Shown here: positions 47,218-56,122 of the stretch, piece by piece
Numbering within the stretch: the stretch's first letter is position 1
Layout: every line of letters starts with the position of its first letter
NCBI RefSeq assembly: GCF_024172085.1
Contig: NZ_JAMZDZ010000001.1
Coordinates: forward strand, 5,518,001-5,582,000
Direction of reading: 5' to 3'
Length of the DNA stretch: 64,000 nucleotides
Origin: Hamadaea flava
GTDB lineage: Bacteria > Actinomycetota > Actinomycetes > Mycobacteriales > Micromonosporaceae
Notes under the pieces: model-generated
The model's database searches: none
What the model was told of the DNA's origin: nothing
What the model saw: only the letters and a program-made list of their open reading frames with translations
Translations under genes and position numbers: made by a program

Positions 47218-48195
47218 TCATGACTCACCTCTGGTGAAAGCTTTGAACCGGCGGATGAGGATGACCGTGATGCTCATCGACACGGCGAACAGCAACAGGG
47301 CCAGCACGTTGGCGTACCCGAAGAGGTTGTAGCGGAAGCCCTCGGTGTAGAGCCACATCGGGTAGGTGAGCATGGAGTTCTGCGGGTAGCCGAAGGTGCC
47401 CGAGACGCCGCCTCCGCCGGTGACCTGGTTGGACGCGACGCTCGCGGCTACCGCGGCCTGAGTGAAGTACTGGGCGCAGCCGATGATGCCGGTGATCGTC
47501 GCGAAGACCAGCACGGGCCGAATGGTCGGCAGGGTCACGTAACGGAACTTCTGCCAGGCGTTCGCGCCGTCCAGCGAGGCCGCCTCGTAGAGGTCGACCG
47601 GCACGTCCAGCAGCGCGGCGACGAAGATGATCATCAGGTCGCCGACCGCCCACAGGCTCAGCAGCACCAGCGCGGGCTTGGCCCACGCCGGGTCGTTGAA
47701 CCAGCGCGGTCCGTCGATCCCGAGCCACCGCAGCATGGTGTCCAGCGGCCCGGTCTGCGGCTTCAGCAGCAGGACGAAGGCGATCGTCGCGGTCACCGGC
47801 GGCGCGAGGGCCGGCAGATAGAACAGCGTCCGGTACGCGCTGCGCGACCGCTTCATCGCGTTGAGCAGCATGGCGGTGAGCAGTGCTCCGACGATGCGAG
47901 CCGGGACCATGGCGGCGGTCAGCCACAACGTGTTCCGGGCGGCGATCCCGACGAGGGGGTCCTGGAAGAGATACCGCCAGTTGGCCAGGCCGACCCACTC
48001 CGGCGGGTTGATCAGGGTGAACCGGGTGAACGAGAAGTACACGGCGGCGACGAGCGGATAGCCCAGGAAGACGATGAGACCGAGCAGGGCCGGTCCGATG
48101 AAGGTGAGCACGACCAGACGGGGGCGGCGCGACCCGCGCGCACCCCGCCGGAGGGCCGAAGTCTTCCGGCCCTCCGTCAGAGTGACTGTGGCCAT
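47218..48195 (-). CDS. Carbohydrate ABC transporter permease (MalF-like)
   Basis: CUT1-type permease of 325 residues. Helix 1 is at about 28-48 (LVVLTFIGPALLGLIVFLGYPL), the EAA loop VDLYEAASLDGANAWQKFRYVTLPTIRP at about 205-232. The periplasmic part before the last helix has a Gly-rich QVTGGGGVSGTFG. ATG 48195 lies 2 bases after the binding-protein gene. Together with the MalG-like permease it forms the sugar channel. Confidence 0.88.
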   Translation of the reverse strand: MATVTLTEGRKTSALRRGARGSRRPRLVVLTFIGPALLGLIVFLGYPLVAAVYFSFTRFTLINPPEWVGLANWRYLFQDPLVGIAARNTLWLTAAMVPARIVGALLTAMLLNAMKRSRSAYRTLFYLPALAPPVTATIAFVLLLKPQTGPLDTMLRWLGIDGPRWFNDPAWAKPALVLLSLWAVGDLMIIFVAALLDVPVDLYEAASLDGANAWQKFRYVTLPTIRPVLVFATITGIIGCAQYFTQAAVAASVASNQVTGGGGVSGTFGYPQNSMLTYPMWLYTEGFRYNLFGYANVLALLLFAVSMSITVILIRRFKAFTRGES

Positions 48196-48197
48196 GG

Positions 48198-49508
48198 TCA
48201 GCCGGCCAGCTTGATGACGTCGTTGATCTGTTTGTCCACTTCCGACAGACCGGCGGGCAGATCCTTCTTCTGCCCGGACTGCCAGGCGTCCACGAAGGTC
48301 CCGAAGGTCTCCTGGTACGCCGGCCCGACCGCGCTCGGCGGAGTGGTGCCGCTCTGGGCGTGGGCGAAGATGCTCAGGAAGACCTTGAAGTTGTCGTCCA
48401 CCTGAAGGTCGGGCGCGGTCAGCGCGGACGTCAGGGTGGGCACGTTGCGGATGCCGTTGCTGAGCTTGACCTGCGCGCCCTGGTCGAGCGTGAGGTACTT
48501 GACCAGCGCCCAGGCGGCTTCCGGGTTCTTCGCGGTACGCGAGACGCCGATGACGTTGCCGGAGATGTATCCCGAGCCGTACCGGCTCGCGTCGGCGGTA
48601 GGCAGCGGGCTGACGCCGTACTCGACGTTCGGGGCCTGGTCCTTCAGGAACGCCAGCCGCCATTCGCCGTCGACGGCCATCGCGATCTGGCCCTTCTGGA
48701 AGGCGTTGTCGGCCGACCACTCGTCACCGAGGCTCGCCCGGAACTTCTCCAGCTTGTCGTAGCCGTACCAGTCGACGAGGTCCTTCTGCCACTTGAGCAG
48801 CGCCTGCCATTGCGGGTCCCCGCCGATGGCGGAGGTGCCGTCCGGCTTGAGCCACTGCGCGCCGACCATCGGGCCGAGGTGCGACGGCGAGTTCTCGTAG
48901 AACCCGAACAGGGGAAGGAAACCGGCGCGCTCGATCGTGCCGTCCGGCTTGCGTACCGTCAGCTTCTTCGCGGCCTCGGTGAGTTCGTCGAGCGTCTTGG
49001 GCGGGTTGGCGATGCCCGCGTCGGCGAGCATCTTCTTGTTGAAGTAGAAGCCGTACGCGTCGGCGAGGAACGGCATCGCGCACCGCTTGCCGCGGAACTC
49101 GGTGTAGGACCGCACGACCTCGGGCATGACCTTGAGGTCCACGCCGTCGCGCTGGACGTAGGGGGTCAGGTCGACCCAGCCGCCGGTGGCGCAGAACTTG
49201 CCGACGATGTCGGTGGAATAGCTGATCGCGACGTCCGGGCCGGTGCCGGCGCCGATCGCCTGGACCACCTTGCTGTCGTCCTGCCCGCCCTTGACGGTCA
49301 CCTTGACCTTCGGGTATTTGGCCTGGAAGTCGGCGATGATCCCGTCGATCGCCTTGGCCTCACGGTCGGTGAAGAAGTGCCACAGCTCGATCTCGCCGGA
49401 CGGTTCGACGCCCGGGGTGGCGATCGGCTTCGGCTCGGGCGCCGGCGTGCAGGCCGCGGTGACGGCCAGCAGCGCGGCGAGCCCGGCCAGTATCCGGGTA
49501 CGACGCAT
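48198..49508 (-). CDS. Sugar-binding lipoprotein of the ABC importer
   Basis: Extracellular solute-binding protein family 1, 436 residues, lipobox VTAAC (Cys20). It shows the family start GEIELWHFFTDREAKAIDGIIADFQAKYP, FNKKMLADAGIANPPKTLDEL, and GQIAMAVDGEWRLAFL. It delivers an oligosaccharide to the two permeases. With GH4 and a GlcNAc-kinase-like protein, beta-linked disaccharides such as cellobiose or chitobiose are candidates. ATG at 49508 with GAGAGGAGCACC upstream on the minus strand. First gene of the transport operon, preceded by the ROK repressor gene. Confidence 0.88.
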   Translation of the reverse strand: MRRTRILAGLAALLAVTAACTPAPEPKPIATPGVEPSGEIELWHFFTDREAKAIDGIIADFQAKYPKVKVTVKGGQDDSKVVQAIGAGTGPDVAISYSTDIVGKFCATGGWVDLTPYVQRDGVDLKVMPEVVRSYTEFRGKRCAMPFLADAYGFYFNKKMLADAGIANPPKTLDELTEAAKKLTVRKPDGTIERAGFLPLFGFYENSPSHLGPMVGAQWLKPDGTSAIGGDPQWQALLKWQKDLVDWYGYDKLEKFRASLGDEWSADNAFQKGQIAMAVDGEWRLAFLKDQAPNVEYGVSPLPTADASRYGSGYISGNVIGVSRTAKNPEAAWALVKYLTLDQGAQVKLSNGIRNVPTLTSALTAPDLQVDDNFKVFLSIFAHAQSGTTPPSAVGPAYQETFGTFVDAWQSGQKKDLPAGLSEVDKQINDVIKLAG

Positions 49509-49611
49509 CGAAGGTGCTCCTCTCGGAAGAACCCTGAAGAAGGTATGGGGGAACGCGGCGACGGCCCGATGGCCTCGCCGGATGTGGTGCGGTGCTGGGG
49601 TGGTCGGCCGG

Positions 49612-50889
49612 TCAGCCGACTGGAACGTTGGCGCGCAGTGCGTTGATCAGCGAGTCCCGCACGGTACGCAGCCCGGCGTCGACGGCCCCGAGCAGGACCG
49701 CGTCGTCGGCGATGCCGGTGACCGCGATGGTGATGTCGAGGGGGATGGTGCTGGAGATGGCGGCGCGGACCCGGCGCGCCAGTTCTTCGCCGCCCGCCTG
49801 GGCGACCTCGCCGGCTAGCACGATCAACGGCGGATCGAGTACGCCGGCTACCGCGCCGACGCACTGGCCCATGCGGCAGGCCAGCTCGTCGAGGAACTTC
49901 TCCGCTTCGGCCTGGCCACCGGCGCCGGTGGCGGGGTGCGCAGCGGCGTCGACCGCGGCGGCGACGGCGTCGGCCGCCCCGGACGCGGTCAGCCCGTGGG
50001 CCGCGGCCAGCTCGACGACGGCCGGGCCGCCGACGAGTTCCTGCATGTCCCGCGGACCCTGGCCGGGCAGTCCTACCGGGACGTAGCCGATCTCGCCCGC
50101 TCCGCCGCGTGCGCCGCGAAGCAGGCTGCCGCCCAGGTCGATGGCCAGACCCAGGCCTTCGCCGAACCACAGCAGGGCGAAGCTGCTCGCCGGGTCGCCG
50201 CCGGCCCGCTCCGGCGTACGCAGCCCGGCGGCCACGCCGCGGCCTCGTTCGGCGATGGCGGCGAGGTTGACGTCGTTCTCCACCGCGACCGAGGCGCTTA
50301 GTCGTTCGCCGAGCTGGGCGACGAGCCCGGCCCGGTCGAACCCGGCGATGTCGATGTGCCGGATCACTCCGCCGTCGGCGTCGTAGGAACCGGGCACTCC
50401 GAGGTGGACGTGCGAGATGCCGGTCCGGTCGAGACCGGCCAGCGCGGTCAGCCGGCCGACGATCTCCTCGATCGCGACCAGCGGATCCGCCTTCACCAGG
50501 TCGACCCGGTCATGTACGCGCGCGTGCACGGTACCGGCGAGGTCGACAAGGGCTGCGGTGAATTCAGGACGGGCCAGATCGGTCGTCTCTTTGACGGAGA
50601 CGGCCACCGCGTACGCCGCGGCGGGGTTAGCCGCATAGATCTCGGCGTTCGGACCTGGACCGCCACGGGTATGACCCACCACGATGGCCAGACCGGCATC
50701 GGTGAGCCGGCGGAGGACATCGGAGGTGGTCGGCTTGGACAGGCCGGTGAGCTCGCGCAGGTCACCCCGGGTCAGGGTGCCTCGATCGAGCAGGTGGGCG
50801 AGCGTGGCGCTCTCGTTCATGGCGCGCAGGAGCTTCGACGAACCGGCCAATCGCCCCGCGGACTCCGTCCGCGGCTGGTGGCGCAGCAT
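49612..50889 (-). CDS. ROK family transcriptional repressor
   Basis: Protein of 425 residues: an N-terminal winged HTH (ATLAHLLDRGTLTRGDLRELTGLSKPTTSDVLRRLTDAGLAIVVG) and a ROK sugar-kinase-like domain (GVPGSYDADGGVIRHI, VENDVNLAAIAER, GLAIDLGGSLLRGARGGAGEIGYVPVG). The Cys-rich zinc motif expected after this point is absent (GLPGQGPRDMQELVGG), so it is a regulator without the usual ROK zinc site. I chose ATG 50889 for the GGGAG six bases upstream; ATG 50925 is possible. An inverted repeat GTTAG-N9-CTAAC over its promoter suggests autorepression; the downstream sugar operon is the expected target. Confidence 0.85.
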   Translation of the reverse strand: MLRHQPRTESAGRLAGSSKLLRAMNESATLAHLLDRGTLTRGDLRELTGLSKPTTSDVLRRLTDAGLAIVVGHTRGGPGPNAEIYAANPAAAYAVAVSVKETTDLARPEFTAALVDLAGTVHARVHDRVDLVKADPLVAIEEIVGRLTALAGLDRTGISHVHLGVPGSYDADGGVIRHIDIAGFDRAGLVAQLGERLSASVAVENDVNLAAIAERGRGVAAGLRTPERAGGDPASSFALLWFGEGLGLAIDLGGSLLRGARGGAGEIGYVPVGLPGQGPRDMQELVGGPAVVELAAAHGLTASGAADAVAAAVDAAAHPATGAGGQAEAEKFLDELACRMGQCVGAVAGVLDPPLIVLAGEVAQAGGEELARRVRAAISSTIPLDITIAVTGIADDAVLLGAVDAGLRTVRDSLINALRANVPVG

Positions 50890-50949
50890 CTTCAGCTCCC
50901 TCGCTCTCGCCTCGCGCAGTGGCATGCGTGCTACGGCTTGTTGTGCGCG

Positions 50950-50987
50950 ATCCTAGTGGGTCTGAACTGTTAGGCAAACTGACTAAC
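50950..50987 (-). promoter_or_regulatory. ROK gene promoter with GTTAG-N9-CTAAC operator
   Basis: On the minus strand, -10 TAGGAT (complement of 50950-50955) is 17 bases from TTTGCC, which lies inside the inverted repeat GTTAG (50969-50973)/CTAAC (50983-50987). A protein on the repeat would cover the -35 region. The leader to the ATG is about 55 bases. The rest of the gap up to the PadR gene holds no gene. Confidence 0.55.
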
Positions 50988-51159
50988 TATAGCGGCAGAG
51001 TAAACGAGCAGGATGACACCGTCAAGAGGATAAATCGGACACCGTGACAAGCGGATCGTCCGGACGTCTGGTCCGTCCTGGACTGTCTCCGCAAGACAGT
51101 GCACAGTGGAATGAGCGGAAATAGTGGACAGAGGACCGACAAAGTGGCAGCGTAGAGGC

Positions 51160-51675
51160 ATGGCGGAAGCAGGAATCAACGCAACCGCAGCAGCCGTTCT
51201 CGGCTTGCTGCATGAGGGACCCATGACAGGCGGCCAGCTCATGGCCGCCGCGGACCGGCGCCTCGGCGCATACTGGTCGATGACTCGCAGCCAGGTCTAT
51301 CGCGAGCTGCCGGCTCTGGCCGAGCTGGGCTACGTCAAGCTGGGCAAGCCCGGTCCCCGGGCCAGCCAGCCCTACGCGATCACCGCGGCCGGCAAGCGGG
51401 CGTTCACCCGCTGGCTCGCCGAGCCGCCCGGGCGCGATCTGCTGCGCAACCCCACCGCCCTGCGGGTGGCTTTCGGGTCGCAGCACACCGCCGGTCAGCT
51501 CAAGGAGCTGATGGCGGGGGCCAACGAGTACCACACCGAGGCATTGGCGACCGCTAAGGAACAGGCCAAGGAGGCGAAGAAGGAGGGGGACGAATACGGC
51601 GCCGCTGCGCTGGACTTCGCCGTCGCCTATCACAAGGCCGCCCTCACCTGGTTGAAGACGGCCCCTACCAAGTAG
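51160..51675 (+). CDS. PadR family transcriptional regulator
   Basis: PadR-type regulator of 171 residues. The winged HTH covers about 5-85 (ATAAAVLGLLHEGPMTGGQLMAAADRRLGAYWSMTRSQVYRELPALAELGYVKLG, RASQPYAITAAGKRAFTRWL), followed by a C-terminal dimerisation helix region. ATG 51160 (MAEAGIN) is preceded by TAGAGG; an upstream ATG at 51124 is less likely. The upstream DNA carries CACAGTGGA and TAGTGGACA words that could belong to an operator. It is divergent from the ROK gene and upstream of prfB; its target is unknown. Confidence 0.82.
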   Translation: MAEAGINATAAAVLGLLHEGPMTGGQLMAAADRRLGAYWSMTRSQVYRELPALAELGYVKLGKPGPRASQPYAITAAGKRAFTRWLAEPPGRDLLRNPTALRVAFGSQHTAGQLKELMAGANEYHTEALATAKEQAKEAKKEGDEYGAAALDFAVAYHKAALTWLKTAPTK

Positions 51676-51783
51676 GGATTCGATCCGGTAAAACCAGGTA
51701 AACATGGTTAATTCGGTGTGGGCGGTTGCGGACTGCCCACACCGAGGTATTTCTGATTGCGAGTCCGCGTAGTCTTGTTTGAC

Positions 51784-52905
51784 GTGACAGTCGCGGACTA
51801 CGCCGATCAGTTCAAGCAGCTCGATGCCACGCTGCGCAATGTCGAGCGAGTACTCGACCTCGACCGGCTGCGCCGGGACAAGGCGGGACTGGAGGAGCAG
51901 GCGTCCGCCCCGGACCTGTGGGACGACCAGGCCCGAGCGCAGCAGGTGACCTCCCAGCTCTCCTATGTCAACAGCGAGATCGCCCGGATGGAGGGCCTGC
52001 GCCGTCGGCTCGACGACGCCCAGGTGCTGCTGGAGCTGGCCGAGGCCGAGTCCGACCCGTCGGCGGTCGCCGAGGTCGGCACCGAGCTGGCCGGGCTCGC
52101 CAAGGCGATCGAGGAGGTCGAGGTCCGGACCCTGCTGTCCGGGGAGTACGACTCCCGGGAGGCCCTGGTCAACATCCGGGCCGGCGCGGGTGGGGTCGAC
52201 GCCGCCGACTTCGCCGAGATGCTCCTGCGGATGTATCTGCGGTGGTCTGAGCGCCACGGCTACGCCACCGAGGTCTACGACACGTCATACGCCGAAGAAG
52301 CTGGCCTGAAATCGGCCACGTTCGCCGTGAAGGCCCCGTACGCGTACGGGACGCTCAGTGTCGAGGCAGGCACGCACCGGCTGGTCCGGATCAGCCCGTT
52401 CGACAACCAGGGACGTCGCCAGACCAGCTTCGCCGGCGTCGAGGTGCTGCCGGTAGTGGAGCAGACCGACCACATCGACATCCCCGAGAACGAGATGCGG
52501 ATCGACGTCTACCGGTCCTCCGGCCCGGGTGGCCAGTCGGTCAACACCACCGACTCGGCGGTACGCATCACGCACATCCCGACGGGGATCGTCGTCACCT
52601 GTCAGAACGAGAAGTCGCAGCTCCAGAACAAGGCCGCGGCGATGCGCGTACTCCAGGCCCGGCTGCTCGAACGCAAGCGGCAGGAGGAGCAGGCGAAGCT
52701 GCAGGGCCTGAAGACGGACGCCGCCGGCTCCTGGGGCGACCAGATGCGCAACTACGTCCTGCACCCGTACCAGCTGGTCAAGGATCTGCGGACGGAGCAG
52801 GAGACGGGCAACCCGACCGCGGTCTTCGACGGCGACCTCGACGAGTTCATCGAGGCGGGCATTCGCTGGCGCAAACAGCAGCAAATGGAGGCGGCCACCA
52901 GCTGA
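51784..52905 (+). CDS. prfB: Peptide chain release factor 2
   Basis: RF2 of 373 residues, releasing peptides at UGA and UAA. The stop-codon motif SPF is at 204-206 ([10 protein letters not shown]) and the catalytic GGQ at 249-251 ([21 protein letters not shown]). The N-terminal coiled domain starts [26 protein letters not shown]. The GTG at 51784 matches known actinobacterial RF2 starts; there is no in-frame UGA and no programmed frameshift, unlike in Escherichia coli. It heads the conserved run prfB-ftsE-ftsX-hydrolase-smpB. Confidence 0.95.
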   Translation: MTVADYADQFKQLDATLRNVERVLDLDRLRRDKAGLEEQASAPDLWDDQARAQQVTSQLSYVNSEIARMEGLRRRLDDAQVLLELAEAESDPSAVAEVGTELAGLAKAIEEVEVRTLLSGEYDSREALVNIRAGAGGVDAADFAEMLLRMYLRWSERHGYATEVYDTSYAEEAGLKSATFAVKAPYAYGTLSVEAGTHRLVRISPFDNQGRRQTSFAGVEVLPVVEQTDHIDIPENEMRIDVYRSSGPGGQSVNTTDSAVRITHIPTGIVVTCQNEKSQLQNKAAAMRVLQARLLERKRQEEQAKLQGLKTDAAGSWGDQMRNYVLHPYQLVKDLRTEQETGNPTAVFDGDLDEFIEAGIRWRKQQQMEAATS

Positions 52906-52988
52906 TCGGACAGCGAGGTCTGTTCGAAAGGGTGAAGGTTTGTCCTCGGCAGGGTGGCCGCGGCGGTTCACAGCCGAGCAGGACCGGC

Positions 52989-52994
52989 TAGACT
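52989..52994 (+). promoter_or_regulatory. -10 box (TAGACT) of ftsE, leaderless type
   Basis: TAGACT ends 8 bases before the ftsE GTG; no ribosome site is present between them. Confidence 0.5.
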
Positions 52995-53002
52995 CTCGTC
53001 CC

Positions 53003-53683
53003 GTGATTCGGCTCGAGCATGTGACCAAGACCTATCCGAAGGCGTCCCGGCCCTCACTGGACGACGTGTCGGTCTCGATCGAGAAGGGCGAGTTCGTCTT
53101 CTTCATCGGTCCGTCCGGCTCAGGCAAGTCGTCCATCATCAAGATGTTGTTGCACGAGATCGCCCCGAATCGGGGCAAGGTCCACGTGAACAACAAGGAC
53201 GTGACCTCCATCCGGGGCTGGAGCATCTCCAAGTTCCGTCGTTCCATCGGCTGTGTGTTCCAAGACTTCCGACTGCTGCCCAACCGCACGGCGTACGAGA
53301 ACGTCGCGTTCGCCCTCGAGGTGATCGGCAAGTCGAAGGCCGTCGCCCGGCGCGTCGTGCCCGAGGTGCTGGAGCTGGTCGGCCTGGGCGGCAAGGAGCA
53401 CCGGTACCCCCACGAGCTGTCCGGTGGTGAGCAGCAGCGCGTCGCCGTGGCGCGGGCGTTCGTCAACCGGCCGCTGATCCTGCTGGCCGACGAGCCCACC
53501 GGTAACCTGGACCCGGACACGTCGATCGAGATCATGCGGTTGCTCGATCGCATCAACCGGACTGGGACCACCGTGGTGATGGTGACCCACGACTCCAACA
53601 TCGTGAACCAGATGCGCCGCCGAGTGATCGAGATCGAGGGCGGCCGGATCGTTCGTGACCAGGCAAGAGGCGTTTACGGCTGA
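53003..53683 (+). CDS. ftsE: Cell-division ABC ATPase FtsE
   Basis: ABC ATPase of 226 residues. Walker [10 protein letters not shown] is at about 36-44, signature [14 protein letters not shown], Walker [17 protein letters not shown]-loop [10 protein letters not shown]. FtsE with FtsX transmits a signal through the membrane to activate a peptidoglycan hydrolase at the division site. The GTG at 53003 is preceded at 8 bases by TAGACT, so the message is probably leaderless. ftsX follows after 51 bases. Confidence 0.95.
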   Translation: MIRLEHVTKTYPKASRPSLDDVSVSIEKGEFVFFIGPSGSGKSSIIKMLLHEIAPNRGKVHVNNKDVTSIRGWSISKFRRSIGCVFQDFRLLPNRTAYENVAFALEVIGKSKAVARRVVPEVLELVGLGGKEHRYPHELSGGEQQRVAVARAFVNRPLILLADEPTGNLDPDTSIEIMRLLDRINRTGTTVVMVTHDSNIVNQMRRRVIEIEGGRIVRDQARGVYG

Positions 53684-53734
53684 CCTGGCTGACCGACCGA
53701 TCCGAACCCCCTACCTGGCGGAGGAATATCCCCG

Positions 53735-54754
53735 ATGCGCGCGAAATACGTCCTGACCGAGGTCTTCGTCGGTCTGTGGCGCAACGTGACGATGACGATC
53801 GCCATGATCATCACGATGGCGGTGTCGCTGACGATGCTCGGCGCCAGCCTGATGCTCTACTTGCAGGTCGGCGAGATGAAGGACTGGTACTACGCCCGGG
53901 TCCAGGTCTCCGTCTTCCTCACCACTGACATCACCGAGCAGCAGCGGGCCGATCTGAAGACCCGGCTGGAGCAGGACCCGGCGGTCGAGAAGGTCTTCTA
54001 CGAAGACCAGGAGACGGCGTACAACCGCTTCAAGCAGCAGTTCAAGGACCTGCCCGATCTGGTCAAGTCGGTGGAGCCGACGTCGCTGCCGGCGTCGTTC
54101 CGGGTCACTCTCAAGGACCCCGAGAAGTCGGCCCAGTTCGCGGCGGCCATCGAACAGGCCGCCGGACTCAACCAGGGCGAGGCCGACGGCACCGGGGCGA
54201 CTCCGTCCCCGTCGGCCAGCGCATCGGCCGGTGCCTCCGCCGGCACGACCGCGGGCACGACCGAGAACTCGACCACCGCGGCCGGCGCGGCAGACCAGCC
54301 GATAGCCGGGATCAAACAGGTGGTCGACCAGAAAAAGCTGCTCGAGAAGATCTTCGGAATCATCAGTTCGATCCAGAGCATGTCGCTGATCGTCTCGATC
54401 GCCATGGGCGTCGCCGCGCTGTTGCTCGTCGCGAACACGATTCAGGTCGCGGCGTACAGCAAGCGGCGAGAAGTCGCCGTCATGAAACTCGTCGGCGCGT
54501 CGAACTGGTTCATCCAAGCGCCGTTCGTCCTGGAAGCGGTCTTCGCCGCCGTCCTCGGTTCGCTGCTGGCCTTCCTGGCGCTGATAGCCGGCAAGGTCTT
54601 CCTCATGGACGGCTCACTCAAGAGTCTCCAAGAGATCATCACTCCGATCCAATGGGGCACGGTGTTGCTGATGCTGCCGGTCCTGGCCGGCATCGGTGCC
54701 CTGATCAGCGCGGTCACCGGCTGGGTCACGCTCCGGGCGTACATCAAGAAGTAG
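53735..54754 (+). CDS. ftsX: Cell-division membrane protein FtsX
   Basis: Four-helix FtsX of 339 residues. Helix 1 is at about 17-44; the extracellular domain spans about 45-215; the C-terminal MacB-like helices include SLIVSIAMGVAALLLVANTIQVAAYSKRREVAVMKLVGASNWFIQ. The outer domain contains an extra low-complexity segment of Ser, Ala, Thr and Gly at about 150-190, absent from compact FtsX proteins. FtsX recruits and activates the hydrolase; the M23 gene directly downstream is the natural candidate. ATG at 53735 follows GGCGGAGGAATAT. Confidence 0.95.
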   Translation: MRAKYVLTEVFVGLWRNVTMTIAMIITMAVSLTMLGASLMLYLQVGEMKDWYYARVQVSVFLTTDITEQQRADLKTRLEQDPAVEKVFYEDQETAYNRFKQQFKDLPDLVKSVEPTSLPASFRVTLKDPEKSAQFAAAIEQAAGLNQGEADGTGATPSPSASASAGASAGTTAGTTENSTTAAGAADQPIAGIKQVVDQKKLLEKIFGIISSIQSMSLIVSIAMGVAALLLVANTIQVAAYSKRREVAVMKLVGASNWFIQAPFVLEAVFAAVLGSLLAFLALIAGKVFLMDGSLKSLQEIITPIQWGTVLLMLPVLAGIGALISAVTGWVTLRAYIKK

Positions 54755-54780
54755 CTCCCTTTTAGGGGTATTTCGCCACT

Positions 54781-54821
54781 GCGGCGTCGTATATCGGTAA
54801 GCTGCCGATATGCGACGCCGC
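54781..54821. repeat. 41-bp palindrome spanning the promoter and start codon of the M23 gene
   Basis: Arms of 17 bases (54781-54797 and 54805-54821) agree at 16 positions; the 7-base loop TAAGCTG contains the -10 box TAAGCT (54798-54803). The start codon 54810 lies inside the right arm. It could be an operator or, for ftsX read-through RNA, a terminator-like hairpin. Confidence 0.65.
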
Positions 54822-56072
54822 AAGCGGTTTCAGCGGTCGGTCATCCTGCTCGTGGCCATGGCAGTCGCGCTGCAGATCGGCGTGCCGTCCGCGTACGCGA
54901 GACCGGACGATCCGCGCGGGGACTACAACCGGATCCAGGCCGAACTCAAGCGGACCGGGGCAGCGCTGGAGGGGGCCACTCAACGGGCCGCCGACGCCGT
55001 GGCCCGCTATCAGGCGGCTGTGGCGGCGCTCCCGGCAGCCGAAGACCGGATCGCGGTTGCCAAGGGTTCGGTGACGGCCGCGACGGTCCAGTCGGCGACC
55101 GCCGAGCGGAAGGCGGCCGAGGCCGCGCAGACTCACCAGGCCGCCGAAGCGGGCGTGCAGACGAAGACGCAGGCGGTGACGGCCGCCCGGGAGCGGCTGA
55201 GCGCGTTCGCCGTGGCGGCGTATACCGGGAGCGCGGTGGCCGAGTTCAACATGCTCCTGGAGGTCCGGTCGCCCGAGGAGATGATTCAACGGGTCGGCTA
55301 CCTCCAGCGGATCGCCGAGCACGAGCAGGCCGCGATCGGGCAGGCACGAGCGGCGCGCTTGGCCGCCCGCGCCGCCGCCAACGAAGCCGAGCTGGCCCGG
55401 CGGGCGGCCGCCGACGCCGAGCAGCTCGCCCATGATCGGCTCGTCGGGGCACGGGCGGCCGAGCAGGAGGCGGCCGACGCCCAGACCGATCTGGTCAAGC
55501 TGGTCGCCGAGCGGAAGTCCGCCAGCGACGTCGCCGACTCCGAGCGCGCCACCGTCCTGCGGCAGTACCGGGAGCAGCAGGAGGAGTCCGATCGGATCTC
55601 GGATCGGCTGCGCGCCTGGGAGGCCGCGCAGAGGAACCGGGGACCGGTGCTGCGGCCGGGCGCGCGGCTGCTCACCCCTGTCCGCAACGCCTGGAAGTCC
55701 AGCGACTTCGGCAATCGCTACGACCCGTACTACCACGTCTGGCAGCTGCACGCCGGGGTCGACCTGGCCGCCGACGGCGGTACGCCGATCTACGCGGCCG
55801 CCGACGGGGTGGTCTCCTACGCCGGATGGGCCGGTGGCTACGGCAACTACACCTGCGTACGCCATGGGCAGGCGCGGGGGAAGACGATGAGCACCTGTTA
55901 CGGCCACCAGTCCCGCATCCTCGTGTCGGACGGGCAGCGCGTACGCCAGGGGCAGCTGATCGGCCGGGTCGGCACCACCGGCGCCTCCACCGGCAACCAC
56001 CTTCACTTCGAGGTACGCCTCGACGGCCGCCCGGTGAACCCCCTGCCGTATTTGCCTGGGTGTCTTTGCTAG
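54810..56072 (+). CDS. M23 (LytM) peptidoglycan hydrolase with coiled coil, FtsEX partner candidate
   Basis: Secreted protein of 420 residues: signal peptide 1-30 (cleavage after AYA), long Ala/Glu/Arg-rich coiled coil at about 35-275, and C-terminal M23 domain at about 285-415. Zinc and catalytic residues are present: His314 and Asp318 in LHAGVDLAADGG, and His397/His399 in NHLHFEVRL. The build matches EnvC/RipC-like hydrolases controlled by FtsEX, but with intact LytM active-site residues. ATG 54810 lies 6 bases after TAAGCT, so the message is likely leaderless; the start is buried in a palindrome. Confidence 0.88.
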   Translation: MRRRKRFQRSVILLVAMAVALQIGVPSAYARPDDPRGDYNRIQAELKRTGAALEGATQRAADAVARYQAAVAALPAAEDRIAVAKGSVTAATVQSATAERKAAEAAQTHQAAEAGVQTKTQAVTAARERLSAFAVAAYTGSAVAEFNMLLEVRSPEEMIQRVGYLQRIAEHEQAAIGQARAARLAARAAANEAELARRAAADAEQLAHDRLVGARAAEQEAADAQTDLVKLVAERKSASDVADSERATVLRQYREQQEESDRISDRLRAWEAAQRNRGPVLRPGARLLTPVRNAWKSSDFGNRYDPYYHVWQLHAGVDLAADGGTPIYAAADGVVSYAGWAGGYGNYTCVRHGQARGKTMSTCYGHQSRILVSDGQRVRQGQLIGRVGTTGASTGNHLHFEVRLDGRPVNPLPYLPGCLC

Positions 56073-56080
56073 CGCCCGAG

Positions 56081-56086
56081 TAGACT
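56081..56086 (+). promoter_or_regulatory. Probable -10 box of smpB
   Basis: TAGACT lies 36 bases before the smpB GTG, leaving a leader with the strong ribosome site AGGAGGATGAG. Confidence 0.45.
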
Positions 56087-56122
56087 CGCACGGTTGATTA
56101 AGCACCAGGAGGATGAGCAGCC

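Noticed and set aside
51757-51800. Programmed frameshift in prfB
   Set aside because: The frame is continuous from the GTG at 51784, with no in-frame UGA or slippery sequence; actinobacterial prfB usually lacks it.
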